Shown here piece by piece: positions 1 to 8,188 of a stretch of DNA of 64,000 bases; within the stretch, counting starts at the first letter, position 1; each line of letters opens with the position of its first letter. A program made the position numbers and the translations under genes. Below the pieces are notes generated by a model. That model was not told the DNA's origin and did not search any database. It was given only the letters and a program-made list of their open reading frames with translations. Source of the stretch: CAVONV01 sp963697355 (GTDB lineage Bacteria; Acidobacteriota; Vicinamibacteria; Marinacidobacterales; DATDRI01); contig CAVONV010000023.1 in the NCBI GenBank assembly GCA_963697355.1, forward strand, positions 1,364,001 through 1,428,000, written 5' to 3'.

Positions 1-1009
1 TATCTAAAGCAAACCGCATGGGAGCTCCTGAGCCAGGTTCGGTTCTTTGAATCGAAAGCCAGATGGCGAGTCCGCTTGCGAGCGCCACGATCAACCACGG
101 TACTACGGCCCGCCACCTGCGAGCTTCCGAAACGGGCGTTGCCCCTGCCGATAGCGGTGGTTCCGTCATCGCTTCTTCGATCTCGATGCGCGCATCCGCT
201 ATGTCGTGGAGACGGCCTTGGACATCCTTGCGGAGACATCGGCGCAGCAAACTGCGGACTATCGCGGGTGTAATATGGGGCATCATCTCCCAGACCGGCT
301 CACGCTCCACGATCTTCGCAATCGTGTCTGTGACTGTCTCGCCCAAGAAAGCTGCCTTGCCTGTCAGAGCCTCATACAGACAACACCCGAAAGCCCAGAT
401 ATCCGTCCGCTTGTCCACCGCCTTCCCACGTGCCTGCTCAGGACTCATGTAAGGAGCGGTGCCAAGAAGAACTCCGGTTTCCGTGTCATCTCTAGTGATG
501 GTTGGGGACTCCGACAACCCTTGGGAAGTCGTCTCTCCCGCCATTGCCTTGGCAAGACCAAAATCCAGAACCTTAACCTTCCCCTCGGGTGTCACCTTGA
601 TATTGGCCGGTTTGAGGTCCCGATGAATCACGCCTTTCTCATGTGCCGCTTCGAGACCTTCAGCGATTTGCTTGAAGAGCGGAAGGGCTTCATCGATAGG
701 TATGGGACCGCGCTTTATTCGCTCCGCCAGCGTTTCTCCCGGTACGTACTCCAGCGCCAGGAAGTGCACGCCATCGGACTCCTCGAGCTCGTGAATGGCG
801 GCAATATTCGGGTGGTTCAGTGATGCGAGGAGGCGGGCTTCACGCTCGAATCGGGCTAGGCGCTCCCTGTTCTCAGAGAAAGTTGCGGGTAGGACTTTGA
901 CTGCGACTTCACGATCCAGCTTGGTGTCCCTGGCAAGATACACCTCTCCCATTCCACCTTCGCCGATCTTCTCTAGGACCTTGTAGTGGGAGAGCGTCCG
1001 GCCAATCAT
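1..1009 (-). CDS. PknB-like Ser/Thr protein kinase, membrane anchored (3' end off window)
   Basis: Phosphorylates Ser/Thr on unknown partners from the cytoplasmic face of the inner membrane. Reading 336 codons without a stop gives a complete kinase domain: Gly loop GEGGMGEV (17-23), catalytic Lys38 in VAVKVL, HRDLKPAN at 129-136, DFG at 149-151, and YMSPEQARG after it. A hydrophobic helix (about 301-319) follows, then the frame runs off the edge, so the extracytoplasmic C-terminal domain is unseen. In related acidobacterial kinases this is often a beta-propeller or TPR region. The ATG at 1009-1007 is preceded by GGAGG and a sigma70-type promoter. This is the only copy of the KVLEKIGEGGMGEVYLA kinase type in the window whose kinase domain is complete. 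Confidence 0.93.
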   Translation of the reverse strand, partial: MIGRTLSHYKVLEKIGEGGMGEVYLARDTKLDREVAVKVLPATFSENRERLARFEREARLLASLNHPNIAAIHELEESDGVHFLALEYVPGETLAERIKRGPIPIDEALPLFKQIAEGLEAAHEKGVIHRDLKPANIKVTPEGKVKVLDFGLAKAMAGETTSQGLSESPTITRDDTETGVLLGTAPYMSPEQARGKAVDKRTDIWAFGCCLYEALTGKAAFLGETVTDTIAKIVEREPVWEMMPHITPAIVRSLLRRCLRKDVQGRLHDIADARIEIEEAMTEPPLSAGATPVSEARRWRAVVPWLIVALASGLAIWLSIQRTEPGSGAPMRFALD

Positions 1010-1031
1010 GGAGGACCTCCACGTTGGGGTG

Positions 1032-1061
1032 AGGATAGTTCTTTGCCCCGTGAAAAGTCAA
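1032..1061 (-). promoter_or_regulatory. Sigma70-type promoter, conserved kinase-family copy 1
   Basis: Minus-strand TTGACT (-35, 1056-1061), an 18 bp spacer, and TATCCT (-10, 1032-1037), 22 bp before the kinase ATG. The same layout recurs before four other kinase starts (5951, 7992, 11840, 19228). Conservation across otherwise decayed copies is the main support. Confidence 0.75.
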
Positions 1062-1107
1062 AGGTGAGTGCAGGTAGGGAGATTTTGGGATTGTTTCTCT
1101 TTGGGTT

Positions 1108-2937
1108 TCATCCTCCATCGGATTCGACAAACTCCAACCACCGGAACCAGATCGGATGATGCTCCTTGTACCATCGCAGCACCTCGAGCAAGATGGTTTG
1201 GTGCTCCGGCGAGATAACTTCATCCGGTATCCGGTCGAAATGCACGCGGAGATGTTCCTTCGTGTGCTCCAAGGCTTCGGCACAAAGTGTTTGCAGCTCG
1301 TTGCGGATGCGGCCCGAGTCCGAGATCTTGACGGCACGGCCGCGGTAGTCTTCGCCGTAGAAGAACCGGATGAGAAGCGGATTGAAAACCAGCCGGCTCT
1401 CTTCCATGCGTTCCATGAGACGCAATGTGAATGTGATCCGTTTATCGCCAAGCGGCGTGGCGAACCTCACCGTGGTGCGATAGATATTCGGTGAGATCTC
1501 GAGGACTCCGGGTGTGCCCGAATAAGGGTCTGGCTGCATGTAGCCGCAAAGGGCGAGAACGTCCCAACGTTTCTCCGGAAAGAAGTCGTCCACCACCATG
1601 AGCGGATGATCCAGTGGCAGACCAGCATCTCGTGCTTCGCAGATCATCTTTCGATAATCTTCGACCGTCGTATCGTCCGGCGTCTTATCGAAGAGCCTAC
1701 CCAGCTCACTCGCAAACCCGGCATGCTCGGAATCGAGGTGCATCACGCGCCTCTCCTGCTCGTAGCTGAGCTCGAAACGAGATGTGAAGACGGCCAGCGA
1801 AGCCGTTAGTCCGAGCATGTGCGTCAGGCTCGCCGCCTGCATCGCTTCCGCCGAGGCAGCATATCCATCGATCAAGAAAACGTGGTCTTGATCTTGACTA
1901 TCGTGCCAGGAGCCGACGAGATAGGTCGGAGCGTAAGTTCCAGATTCGGTGAAGGCCGTCATACCGGTAGGCAGTCTCCAGCCATCCTCCACGACATGTG
2001 CGCCTGCGCTTCGCCACTCCTCCCATAGCTTTCCAATCCGCGGAGCCCGACTCTTGCCTTGTAGAGTCCAAACATGAACATTTTCCCGACGGATACCGGG
2101 ATAGGCAGCCTCGATCGCCTCCATCACCGTCGATCGTGGCGTTCGGTAGTCGAGAAGCACAGAAAGGTCCGCGGCAAGGTCCACCACTTTTTTCGGTAGA
2201 AACAATGTTCCCATGTAGCCTTCATAGGGACGGTAGATCCGAAGTGGTTGCTCGAACAGGTGAAGAATGGTCATCGGACCGGTCGAGCACTTTTTAGCGA
2301 ACCGCGATGTGTTCTCCAGCGTATCCACTGCAGCGCCCCACACGGTGATTCCCGCCTTCTTGATCTCCTCGTAGAACTGGTCCCATTCGTAATCCCGATC
2401 GTTCAGCATTCGGGCCACCCGCTCCTCGAGCCATTGCGCTACGAGCGGGCGAGCATAGATCCGGCCGAAGCCGAGCTGGGGATTCGAGCCCATCTCCGGA
2501 GTCTCACCTGCTTTGGGCATCAGTCCCTCGCCGAGGCTCACCATGATGGCGTGGTTCTCCGGCAGTTGACGCGAGGCATACCACAGACTCTCGGCTAGGA
2601 CGTATGCGGAGATGGCGTCCGCATCCTTCTTGACCTGGTTGAGCTCGGCCTTGTCTTTACCTTCACCCTCGCCGAACCGACCGAAGAGCTGGGTTCCAAA
2701 TGCCGTGGCTCCGACGGCCATGGCCATCAGTCGCTCCATTTGAGGGTTCATGAAGGAGATTTGGTTGGTGAGGCCTGGTTTCGGAACGCCCCTCAACCAC
2801 TCGATCTCGACGTCCTCGAGCCAAAGATGAAGGCGAGAGAGGATGGGGCGGGTGTCGAAGGCCCACTGGGCAATCCGGTCGCGTCCTTCGGGGTCTTTGG
2901 CGTCTGCGACCTTCGTTTCGTCGTTTTTGGACTTCAT
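1108..2937 (-). CDS. Uncharacterised 609-residue protein
   Basis: I do not recognise this family. The product is soluble-looking (no signal peptide or obvious membrane segment), acidic at the N-terminus (KNDETKVADAKDPEGRD) and rich in Trp, Arg and Glu. Recurrent features are YEWDQFYEEIKKAG near residue 180, a PLMVVDDFFPEKRWDVL stretch near 430, and a C-terminal EHHPIWFRWLEF. The ATG at 2937 follows only a weak GAGG. It lies between the promoter of the edge kinase (1061) and a kinase relic (2957-3215), so it appears to have landed inside an old kinase locus. Its long uninterrupted frame and normal codon pattern argue it is real. No function is claimed. Confidence 0.7.
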   Translation of the reverse strand: MKSKNDETKVADAKDPEGRDRIAQWAFDTRPILSRLHLWLEDVEIEWLRGVPKPGLTNQISFMNPQMERLMAMAVGATAFGTQLFGRFGEGEGKDKAELNQVKKDADAISAYVLAESLWYASRQLPENHAIMVSLGEGLMPKAGETPEMGSNPQLGFGRIYARPLVAQWLEERVARMLNDRDYEWDQFYEEIKKAGITVWGAAVDTLENTSRFAKKCSTGPMTILHLFEQPLRIYRPYEGYMGTLFLPKKVVDLAADLSVLLDYRTPRSTVMEAIEAAYPGIRRENVHVWTLQGKSRAPRIGKLWEEWRSAGAHVVEDGWRLPTGMTAFTESGTYAPTYLVGSWHDSQDQDHVFLIDGYAASAEAMQAASLTHMLGLTASLAVFTSRFELSYEQERRVMHLDSEHAGFASELGRLFDKTPDDTTVEDYRKMICEARDAGLPLDHPLMVVDDFFPEKRWDVLALCGYMQPDPYSGTPGVLEISPNIYRTTVRFATPLGDKRITFTLRLMERMEESRLVFNPLLIRFFYGEDYRGRAVKISDSGRIRNELQTLCAEALEHTKEHLRVHFDRIPDEVISPEHQTILLEVLRWYKEHHPIWFRWLEFVESDGG

Positions 2938-2956
2938 TATATGGCTGACCTCGAGA

Positions 2957-3215
2957 ATTCCTCTTACAAGTAAGCGCCTCGAACAAACGGTACCCGAACG
3001 CCCAGAGATCGGTTCGTCCCGAGCATGACGTCCGATTCCGTAGCGTCTCTAGTCATTATCGGGGACTCTGACAAACCCTGGGAAAACGTTTCTCCTAATA
3101 TCGCCTTCTCTCGCCCACGGTCCAACGCCTTGACATTACCTTCGGGTGTGACCTTGATGCAGGCCTGAGGTCTCGGTGAACGACGCCTTTCTCATGCGAA
3201 CCAACTACCGATTGG
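2957..3215 (-). pseudogene. Decayed Ser/Thr kinase core (relic)
   Basis: Minus-strand translation, with two frame changes, gives HEKGVVHRDLRPA, then IKVTPEGNVKALD, then GETFSQGLSESPIMTRD, then TDLWAFGYRLFEALTCK. Each block aligns with the intact edge kinase (HEKGVIHRDLKPA, IKVTPEGKVKVLD, TDIWAFGCCLYEALTGK). About 20 residues covering the YMSPEQARG activation segment are missing, the DFG is lost, and frameshifts are present. Both ends abut unrelated genes. This cannot encode an active kinase. Confidence 0.8.
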
Positions 3216-3239
3216 TTGCTCACCCTCAACTAGGTCACC

Positions 3240-3695
3240 TCACTCCTTAGCATATGCGCCGAAATCCCACTCGATGGGATGAAGGAAACTCTGGAACTCG
3301 ATGGATCGGCCTTCGGGATCTTGGGCATAGAAATGATAGATCCGATACTTCGTATTTTCCTTCGGCGCCGAACGCGCGCTCGCTTCCAGCTCGTCGTAAA
3401 GCTCATCCACATCTTCCTTCTTCTCATAAAAAAACGTGATAAGTGTGTCGAGGTCGGCCTCTTGACTTTGGCAGAACCCAACGAGGAGATTCCCATACCT
3501 CAGGATCGCGCAGGTACCTTGGTCGAGCCACAGATCACACCCTATGGGTTGGATGTAGAAGTCTTTCAACTCCTCGAGCATCGTCGTCTTGAAGAAGACC
3601 AGCCCACTGCCCTTTGCCTCGACCTCCCGACGATTCTCGGCATGCAGAATGCCAGATAGACAAACGAGTGAGACGAGAACCCACACCGGTTTCAT
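3240..3695 (-). CDS. Exported VOC (glyoxalase/bleomycin-resistance-like) domain protein
   Basis: 151 residues. Residues 1-19 form a signal peptide (MKPVWVLVSLVCLSGILHA) with a likely cut after HA. The rest has the vicinal-oxygen-chelate pattern: an early beta-strand GLVFFKTTMLEELKDFYI, a central CAILRYGNLLVGFCQS, and a late YHFYAQDPEGRSIEFQSF, where the terminal Glu is the usual metal ligand. VOC proteins include glyoxalases, dioxygenases and fosfomycin/bleomycin resistance proteins; no subclass is clear, and an exported VOC protein is unusual. The ATG at 3695 has a good ribosome site, GGAGGTTGAT directly upstream. It sits between a kinase relic and an M14 peptidase scrap. Confidence 0.75.
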   Translation of the reverse strand: MKPVWVLVSLVCLSGILHAENRREVEAKGSGLVFFKTTMLEELKDFYIQPIGCDLWLDQGTCAILRYGNLLVGFCQSQEADLDTLITFFYEKKEDVDELYDELEASARSAPKENTKYRIYHFYAQDPEGRSIEFQSFLHPIEWDFGAYAKE

Positions 3696-3725
3696 ATCAA
3701 CCTCCGAGCCTTTTATTTGGGCGGA

Positions 3726-3965
3726 TCACATACTCCAGGATCTTGAAACACGTATAAATCGAATCAGCATGAGGAACGCCTCTTTTGCTTCCGTTTCCGC
3801 ATCCGGACGGATGTCTCCCTGGAGATAGACGACCGGCTTTCCAGAAGCCTTGGCCTCTTCAGGAGAGGTCACGCGTGGGTTGGCCAGGACGATGGCGGAT
3901 CCCACGTTGCGCAAAGTGGTGATGAACATATGGATCACGTGGACATTCTCGCTGTTCGGCTTCAT
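3726..3965 (-). pseudogene. Fragment of an M14-type zinc carboxypeptidase
   Basis: The 79-residue frame contains IVLANPRVTSPEEAKASGK followed by PVVYLQGDIRPDAETEAKEA. This closely follows the N-terminal part of acidobacterial M14 peptidases, where the corresponding text is normally a conserved GNIHAGEVEGKEA carrying the zinc ligands His and Glu of the HxxE motif. Here the His is replaced (IRPDAE). The frame ends soon after in LMLIRFIRVSRSWSM, and the remaining roughly 80% of a peptidase is absent. Family resemblance is from memory of the motif, so the identification is moderate; the truncation is clear if it is right. Confidence 0.5.
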
Positions 3966-4173
3966 AAGATCTCCGCCACCTGACTACTGGGTCAGGCCAG
4001 CGAGGCCCCAATGTGCCGTGGCTCGTCAGCTTCAACCCGCTAAGCGTTCGACTTCGCTCTTGGTCTGAATCCCGGTAGAAACATCGGAGTCCGCCTTCGA
4101 TATTCGATGTTTCGGCTGTCCGTTCACTTCGACGATCGTCTGGCGACGCTGGCATTCAAACGCTAAAGCGGTT
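3966..4173. other. Intergenic stretch with no recognised gene
   Basis: About 200 bp between the M14 scrap and the uncharacterised gene at 4174. I see no kinase homology, no convincing start with a ribosome site, and no strong hairpin. Confidence 0.5.
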
Positions 4174-5166
4174 TCATTGCCTAATCCAGGCCGGTCCTCC
4201 TAGGGCCGACATCGCCCGCAATTCGGCAGGTGGATTCAATTGAAGCCTGATGGTCTTGTCCAACGACGCTGCAAGCCATTTCTTGGTATCTGTGGGTTCC
4301 CCGAGTAAGGCCAGCATCTGCTCGTCCAGTCCCTCGTCGGCCGGCGCGTCAATATAAAAGGCTCTTAGTGTTTTGGAAAAGGTTTCCATGCGTCCACGGT
4401 TGGAGGCCAGATGGATGTTTCTACCACAGGCTGCGAATGGTTGTTCTGGATGGAGATTTCCGCCGATCGCATCCAGAACGACTTGTAGGTTCTCGACGAA
4501 TCTCGAATGACAGGGCCACAGCATGTCGATGGCAAGGCCCAAAGAAAGCTCGGCATCATCCCCGTTCTCGGTATCGTGAATAAAGGTTCGAACGGTTGTT
4601 CGCCAGAACGCTTCATGTTCTTTGTAGCGTACCGGACATTCGTCACGATAGGCGACGTCGTATTCACCTCCACTCAAGAGTAACCAGGCGTAGTGAGCCG
4701 ATGGGTCATCCACCGGTCGCTGCCAATGGATCACACTACGGATTTTGTCAACGACCCTTTGGAGCTGCCACTCTTTCAGCGGCGAGCGTTCACCAAGGCG
4801 TTCGAGGATTTGAAAGGCTGGTACATGACCGATGGACCAGTCGATTTGAGAGCTTGGACATCCAGCACACCATGCCGATAGAGCGGCGCACGTGTTCTGC
4901 CAAACCGTTTCGACAGGGTGTCGCTCCCCGGGCCGACGGGTGCCCAGCCCCTTTCGGGTCTCTCCGGAGCCGATCGCTTCGAGAATATTCACGACCCATT
5001 GATCAGCCTTGTGATGGCACAATTCGAGACCAGAAATGAGCTCACGAATTTTCGACAGGTTTGGATCGATGGGTGCGAAAGCGTCTTCCATGCGATCAAT
5101 CTGCAGGATTTCGGAATCTACGCTAAGGGCACAATTACGCCACCATGTTCTCAACGATGTCGACAT
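4174..5166 (-). CDS. Uncharacterised 330-residue protein
   Basis: I do not recognise this family. The frame could extend to a TTG at 5190, but those extra residues (LLFFGADP) come from sequence shared with the kinase relic upstream, so the ATG at 5166 is preferred. Nothing suggests export or membrane location. The sequence has several Cys and Trp residues (CAALSAWCAGCPSSQIDWS) and a mid-protein HYAWLLLSGGEYDVAYRDE block. The C-terminus (AELRAMSALGGPAWIRQ) is ordinary. It directly follows a broken kinase N-terminus on the same strand, so it may have been captured downstream of that promoter, or the join may be a recombination scar. Function unknown. Confidence 0.55.
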   Translation of the reverse strand: MSTSLRTWWRNCALSVDSEILQIDRMEDAFAPIDPNLSKIRELISGLELCHHKADQWVVNILEAIGSGETRKGLGTRRPGERHPVETVWQNTCAALSAWCAGCPSSQIDWSIGHVPAFQILERLGERSPLKEWQLQRVVDKIRSVIHWQRPVDDPSAHYAWLLLSGGEYDVAYRDECPVRYKEHEAFWRTTVRTFIHDTENGDDAELSLGLAIDMLWPCHSRFVENLQVVLDAIGGNLHPEQPFAACGRNIHLASNRGRMETFSKTLRAFYIDAPADEGLDEQMLALLGEPTDTKKWLAASLDKTIRLQLNPPAELRAMSALGGPAWIRQ

Positions 5167-5199
5167 CGGATCTGCTCCAAAAAAAAGCAATCTCGAAGA

Positions 5200-5480
5200 A
5201 CTTGTTGAGCGCCATGCCCCCTGTCCGCCGTAGCCTTGGCGAAGGCGGATGTCGTGGATGGCAATGATGTTGGGTGGTTGAGCGCGGATGCAGACCTGGC
5301 CTCCTGCTCAAAGCGCCGCAGTCGTTCGGGACCGGTGGCAAGCTCCTCCCGAAGCACCTTGATGGTCACATCCCGTCCCCGCTTGTGGTCCTTCGCCCGG
5401 TAGACTTCTCTTATCCCACCCGAGCCGAGAAGGGAAGTGATGTCGTAATGGCCGAGTCGGGTGCCGGGTTCGAGGCTCAT
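5200..5480 (-). pseudogene. N-terminal kinase fragment with frameshift
   Basis: Starting at the ATG at 5480, the reading is MSLEPGTRLGHYDITSLLG, then a damaged Gly loop GGIREVYRAKD (normally GGMGEVYRAKD), then VTIKVLREELATGPERLRRF and SASALNHP. One missing base after NHP throws the frame out of register; restoring it gives NIIAIHDIRL. The fragment then runs into a hairpin repeat (5223-5249) and stops resembling a kinase. Its start lies 10 bp after the stop of the upstream TPR-kinase relic, echoing the coupled kinase pairs at 8861 and 16259. Confidence 0.75.
5223..5249. repeat. Short GC-rich palindromic repeat, copy 1
   Basis: TCCGCC (5224-5229) and GGCGGA (5244-5249) flank a 14 bp loop containing TAGCCTTGGCGAA. 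The element sits exactly where the kinase fragment loses homology. Similar TCCGCC/GGCGGA units occur at 7642-7697 and 58819-58846. Confidence 0.6.
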
Positions 5481-5490
5481 GTTCTGACCC

Positions 5491-5951
5491 TCACATCATG
5501 CCGAGCTTCCTCTTTGCTTCTTCCACTCGCTCGCGGTCCATGTCGCCGTCTTTCCAGTACTCGTGGAAGCGGCGGTAGTACTCGCGGGCTCTGCCCATAT
5601 CGCCCCGGTTCTCGTGGATCGTGCCCAGGAAGTAGAAGCTGCGGACATAGGGGAGGGGCGACCAAAAGCGCTCAGTGGTGCTTTCGATGATACGCTCAAA
5701 CCATATGACTGGGACAGGTCCGTCATCAATATGTCCGTGATGCCGGTGCGGAGCCAATCGAGCTCCGGGTCTCCCTTTGTAGTCTCGAAGAGAGCACGGC
5801 GATGGACGGTTTTGCCACACGACCTTTCTGGAGGGAGAACTTTGAGAGCTACTTCGCGGTCAAGCTTTAGTTTAACGGCACGGTAGACGATGCCCATGCC
5901 GCCTCGGCTGATCTCAGAGAGGATTTTGTAATGCGAGAGAGTTCGACCCAT
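5491..5951 (-). pseudogene. TPR-type Ser/Thr kinase with large internal deletions
   Basis: The ATG at 5951 begins MGRTLSHYKILSEISRGGMG and continues to VALKVLPPE, matching the first 42 residues of the intact kinases at 9.1-11.8 and 16.3-19.2 kb. The frame then jumps to GDPELDWLRTGITDILMTD, which belongs to the TolB/FlgO-like region some 300 residues later. In another frame it reaches the extreme C-terminus (YVRSFYFLGTIHENRG, EYWKDGDMDRERVEEAKRK). About 900 codons of the parent gene have shrunk to 150, yet both ends and the promoter survive. Repeated internal deletion is the simplest explanation. Confidence 0.85.
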
Positions 5952-5976
5952 CACGGAGGACCTCCACGCTGGAGTG

Positions 5977-6006
5977 AGAATAGTGGCTTTCCGATGGGAA
6001 AGTCAA
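5977..6006 (-). promoter_or_regulatory. Sigma70-type promoter, conserved kinase-family copy 2
   Basis: TTGACT (6001-6006), 18 bp, TATTCT (5977-5982) on the minus strand. It drives a kinase that is now a deletion relic, so it may still transcribe into the genes below it. Confidence 0.7.
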
Positions 6007-6154
6007 AAGAGGGAATACGAGCGAAGAGGAACGTCATGTGAGCGTTCACGTGGTCAGTCAGTTGGTGGCACCTAACTTTTCAACCTGACCAACCGGGTCA
6101 ACGTGGGCGAGCCCTCGGCTAACGTTTGATTCGAGTCAGTACTACCTGGACGGC

Positions 6155-7444
6155 TCATGAGGGGTGAGGTCGCGGACACCTCGACCTCCGATTCCGCTCC
6201 AGGCGCAAATCGGAGTCCGCCCCAACTTCTAGTCCGCTCGAGCTAGCCGCCGATTTGAACAACTCTTGCCACGCGGTACAAATCGTCATCGAGAGAGGAA
6301 GGGTTGAAGGCCGCTTCGGTCGATTTACTGACAATACGTCAGCAGGCGAAATGCTCCTCAACCGCGCGATCGCGCTTTCGAGCGTCGATTCCTGCTTGCA
6401 GAAGCAAAACCGTGCGAATCCTGTAGCCGGCTGGTTCGCGTAAAACGCACCGAAGGGAACGGCGGACACACCGGCCTCGCTGGTGATGTGACGGCAGAAC
6501 TGTTCGTCCGTGTCGGCGAATCCAAGCGGTCGATAATCTGCGTTCAGAAAGTAGGTCCCCTCGCAGCTCGCGACGCGCATGCCGACGGAGACGAGACCGT
6601 CGCGCAGTAGATCACGTCTCGCCTGCATGTCGCTCTGCAGATCGGCGAAGTAGCCGTCATCCTTGCGCAATCCATAAGCAACGGCCCGTTGGAGGTTAGG
6701 CGGCGTGGCGAAGGTCAGAAACTGATGGGCTCGTCCGATAGCGGTTAGAATCTCCGGCGGCGCCGTGACGTAACCGACCTTCCATCCGGTGAGAGAAAAG
6801 GTCTTGCCGGCGGATCCGATGCGCGCACAGCGTTCGCGCATGCCGGGCAGAGTCATCAACGGCACGTGGGTCCGTCCGTCGAATACGAGATGCTCGTAGA
6901 CCTCGTCGCAAACAGCAAAGGCGTCGTGACGCCGAAGTAGGTCGGCCAACGCCTCGAGCTCTCGGCGCGAGAATACCTTCCCCGATGGATTCATCGGTGT
7001 GTTGAGCAAGACCAGTTTCGTTCGATCCGAAAAGGCACCGGCGAGCGCATCGACCGGTAGCTCCCAGTCCGGCGGTTGAAGTCGAATCGGCACCGCCACG
7101 GCACCGGCCCGTCGAATGATCGGAACGTAGCAATCGTAAGCCGGCTCGAACACGATCGCCTCGTCTCCGGGATCGAGAAGACCGAAAAGACAAGCGGCCA
7201 GTGCCTCGGTGGCTCCGGACGTGACACCGACTTCGATGCTCCAGTCGACTTCCAGATCGTAGAAGCGGCGGTTGTGCTCGGCCACGGCCTGTCTGAGCTC
7301 CGGGACACCGAGCATGGGCGGATACTGATTCGGCTGGTCTTCGAGCGCTTCGGCGGCGACGCGCCGAACATCGTCGGGACCGTTGCCGTCGGGGAAGCCT
7401 TGCCCCAGGTTGATCGCGTCGTGCTCTCGGGCGAGCCGCGACAT
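6155..7444 (-). CDS. Class I/II PLP aminotransferase (methionine/kynurenine aminotransferase-like)
   Basis: Transfers an amino group from an amino acid to a 2-oxo acid using PLP. Fold type I motifs are intact: INLGQGFPDGNGPDDV (11-26), NTPMNPSGKVF (148-158), DEVYEHLVFDG (180-190), PLP Lys214 in SAGKTFSLTGWKVGY, and a late ARFCFCKQ with the substrate Arg. The usual first 12 or so residues (IKYLAEYGTTVFEV) are encoded just upstream, to about 7490, but a stop precedes them and no start codon lies in between. The ATG at 7444 may therefore be a forced internal start. About 65 C-terminal residues after ARLRSI look like read-through. Both ends touch kinase relic or unrelated DNA, so the gene seems to be an insert that lost its own start and stop. 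Confidence 0.8.
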   Translation of the reverse strand: MSRLAREHDAINLGQGFPDGNGPDDVRRVAAEALEDQPNQYPPMLGVPELRQAVAEHNRRFYDLEVDWSIEVGVTSGATEALAACLFGLLDPGDEAIVFEPAYDCYVPIIRRAGAVAVPIRLQPPDWELPVDALAGAFSDRTKLVLLNTPMNPSGKVFSRRELEALADLLRRHDAFAVCDEVYEHLVFDGRTHVPLMTLPGMRERCARIGSAGKTFSLTGWKVGYVTAPPEILTAIGRAHQFLTFATPPNLQRAVAYGLRKDDGYFADLQSDMQARRDLLRDGLVSVGMRVASCEGTYFLNADYRPLGFADTDEQFCRHITSEAGVSAVPFGAFYANQPATGFARFCFCKQESTLESAIARLRSISPADVLSVNRPKRPSTLPLSMTICTAWQELFKSAASSSGLEVGADSDLRLERNRRSRCPRPHPS

Positions 7445-7499
7445 GACTTCGAATACGGTGGTGCCATACTCTGCCAGATACTTGATTCGGTGGCTTCAT

Positions 7500-7992
7500 C
7501 GTGCGCGACCTCTGAGATTGAGATGTTGGCAGGCTCAAGGTCTCGATGCTTGACGCCCTTCTCATGAGCTGCTTCGAGACCTTCCGCGATTTGCTTGAAG
7601 AGTGCAAGAGCCTCATCAGTAGGAATGCTTGGCTCGCCGGAGCCTTCCGCCTCCGCCGAGGCTTCGGCGGACGAGCGGCGAAGGCGGCGGCCTCGCTTGA
7701 TGCGCTCTGCCAGAGTCTCTCCCGGCACGAACTCCAGTGCCAAGGAATACACACCATTGGATTCCTCGAGTTCGTGGGTGGCGGCGATGTTGGGATGATT
7801 GAATGAAGCGAGCAGTGTAGCTTCACGCTCGAATCGGGCAAGACGTTCTTTGTTCTCGGAGAAAGTTGCAGGCAGGACCTTAACAGCGACTTCGCGATCC
7901 AGCTTGGTGTCTTTGGCGAGATACACCTCTCCCATGCCACCTTCGCCGATCTTCTCGAGGACCTTGTAGTGGGAGAGTGTCCGGCCAATCAT
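7500..7992 (-). pseudogene. Ser/Thr kinase N-terminal half, interrupted by a repeat and an aminotransferase gene
   Basis: From the ATG at 7992 the reading is MIGRTLSHYKVLEKIGEGG with Lys38 in VAVKVLPATFSENKERL, as in the edge kinase. In place of the short ERIKRGPIPIDEAL linker there is a 20-residue insert, RRLRRSSAEASAEAEGSGEP, made by a palindromic repeat. HRDLEPANI follows, where the conserved Lys of HRDLKPAN has become Glu. Homology ends near 7500 and aminotransferase sequence begins in another frame. A longer reading upstream of 7992 would start inside the -35 box, so ATG 7992 is the true start. Confidence 0.82.
7642..7697. repeat. GC-rich palindromic repeat inserted in frame in a kinase relic (copy 2)
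   Basis: Nested inverted repeats: TCCGCCGA (7652-7659) pairs with TCGGCGGA (7664-7671), flanked by CCTTCCGCC and GGCGAAGGCGG arms. Its length keeps the kinase frame open, adding a low-complexity Ser-Ala-Glu stretch. Related elements are at 5223-5249 and 58819-58846. Confidence 0.7.
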
Positions 7993-8013
7993 GGAGGACC
8001 TCCACGTTGGGTG

Positions 8014-8043
8014 AGGATATGACCTTTCGGAACGGAAAGTCAA
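8014..8043 (-). promoter_or_regulatory. Sigma70-type promoter, conserved kinase-family copy 3
   Basis: TTGACT (8038-8043), 18 bp, TATCCT (8014-8019), followed by GTGGAGGTCCTCC and the ATG at 7992 of the interrupted kinase. Confidence 0.72.
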
Positions 8044-8188
8044 TGAGGGCGTAGAGCGAGAGACCTTTGTCGATGTTTCAGACCCAGCGTCCTCTGCTTG
8101 GCGAATTCAGACCCTTCGACATCCTTCCTTTCATCGGTGGCCGGACGGAGCTATCGCGCTGTTCGCCTAGGGATTCTCCGACCGGGTC

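Noticed and set aside
206..823. 205-codon plus-strand frame
   Set aside because: It is the antisense of the edge kinase domain, whose motifs read cleanly on the minus strand.
6696..7988. 430-codon minus-strand frame of Arg/Ser-rich text
   Set aside because: It is the aminotransferase and kinase relic read in the wrong frame; low-complexity composition and no family motifs.
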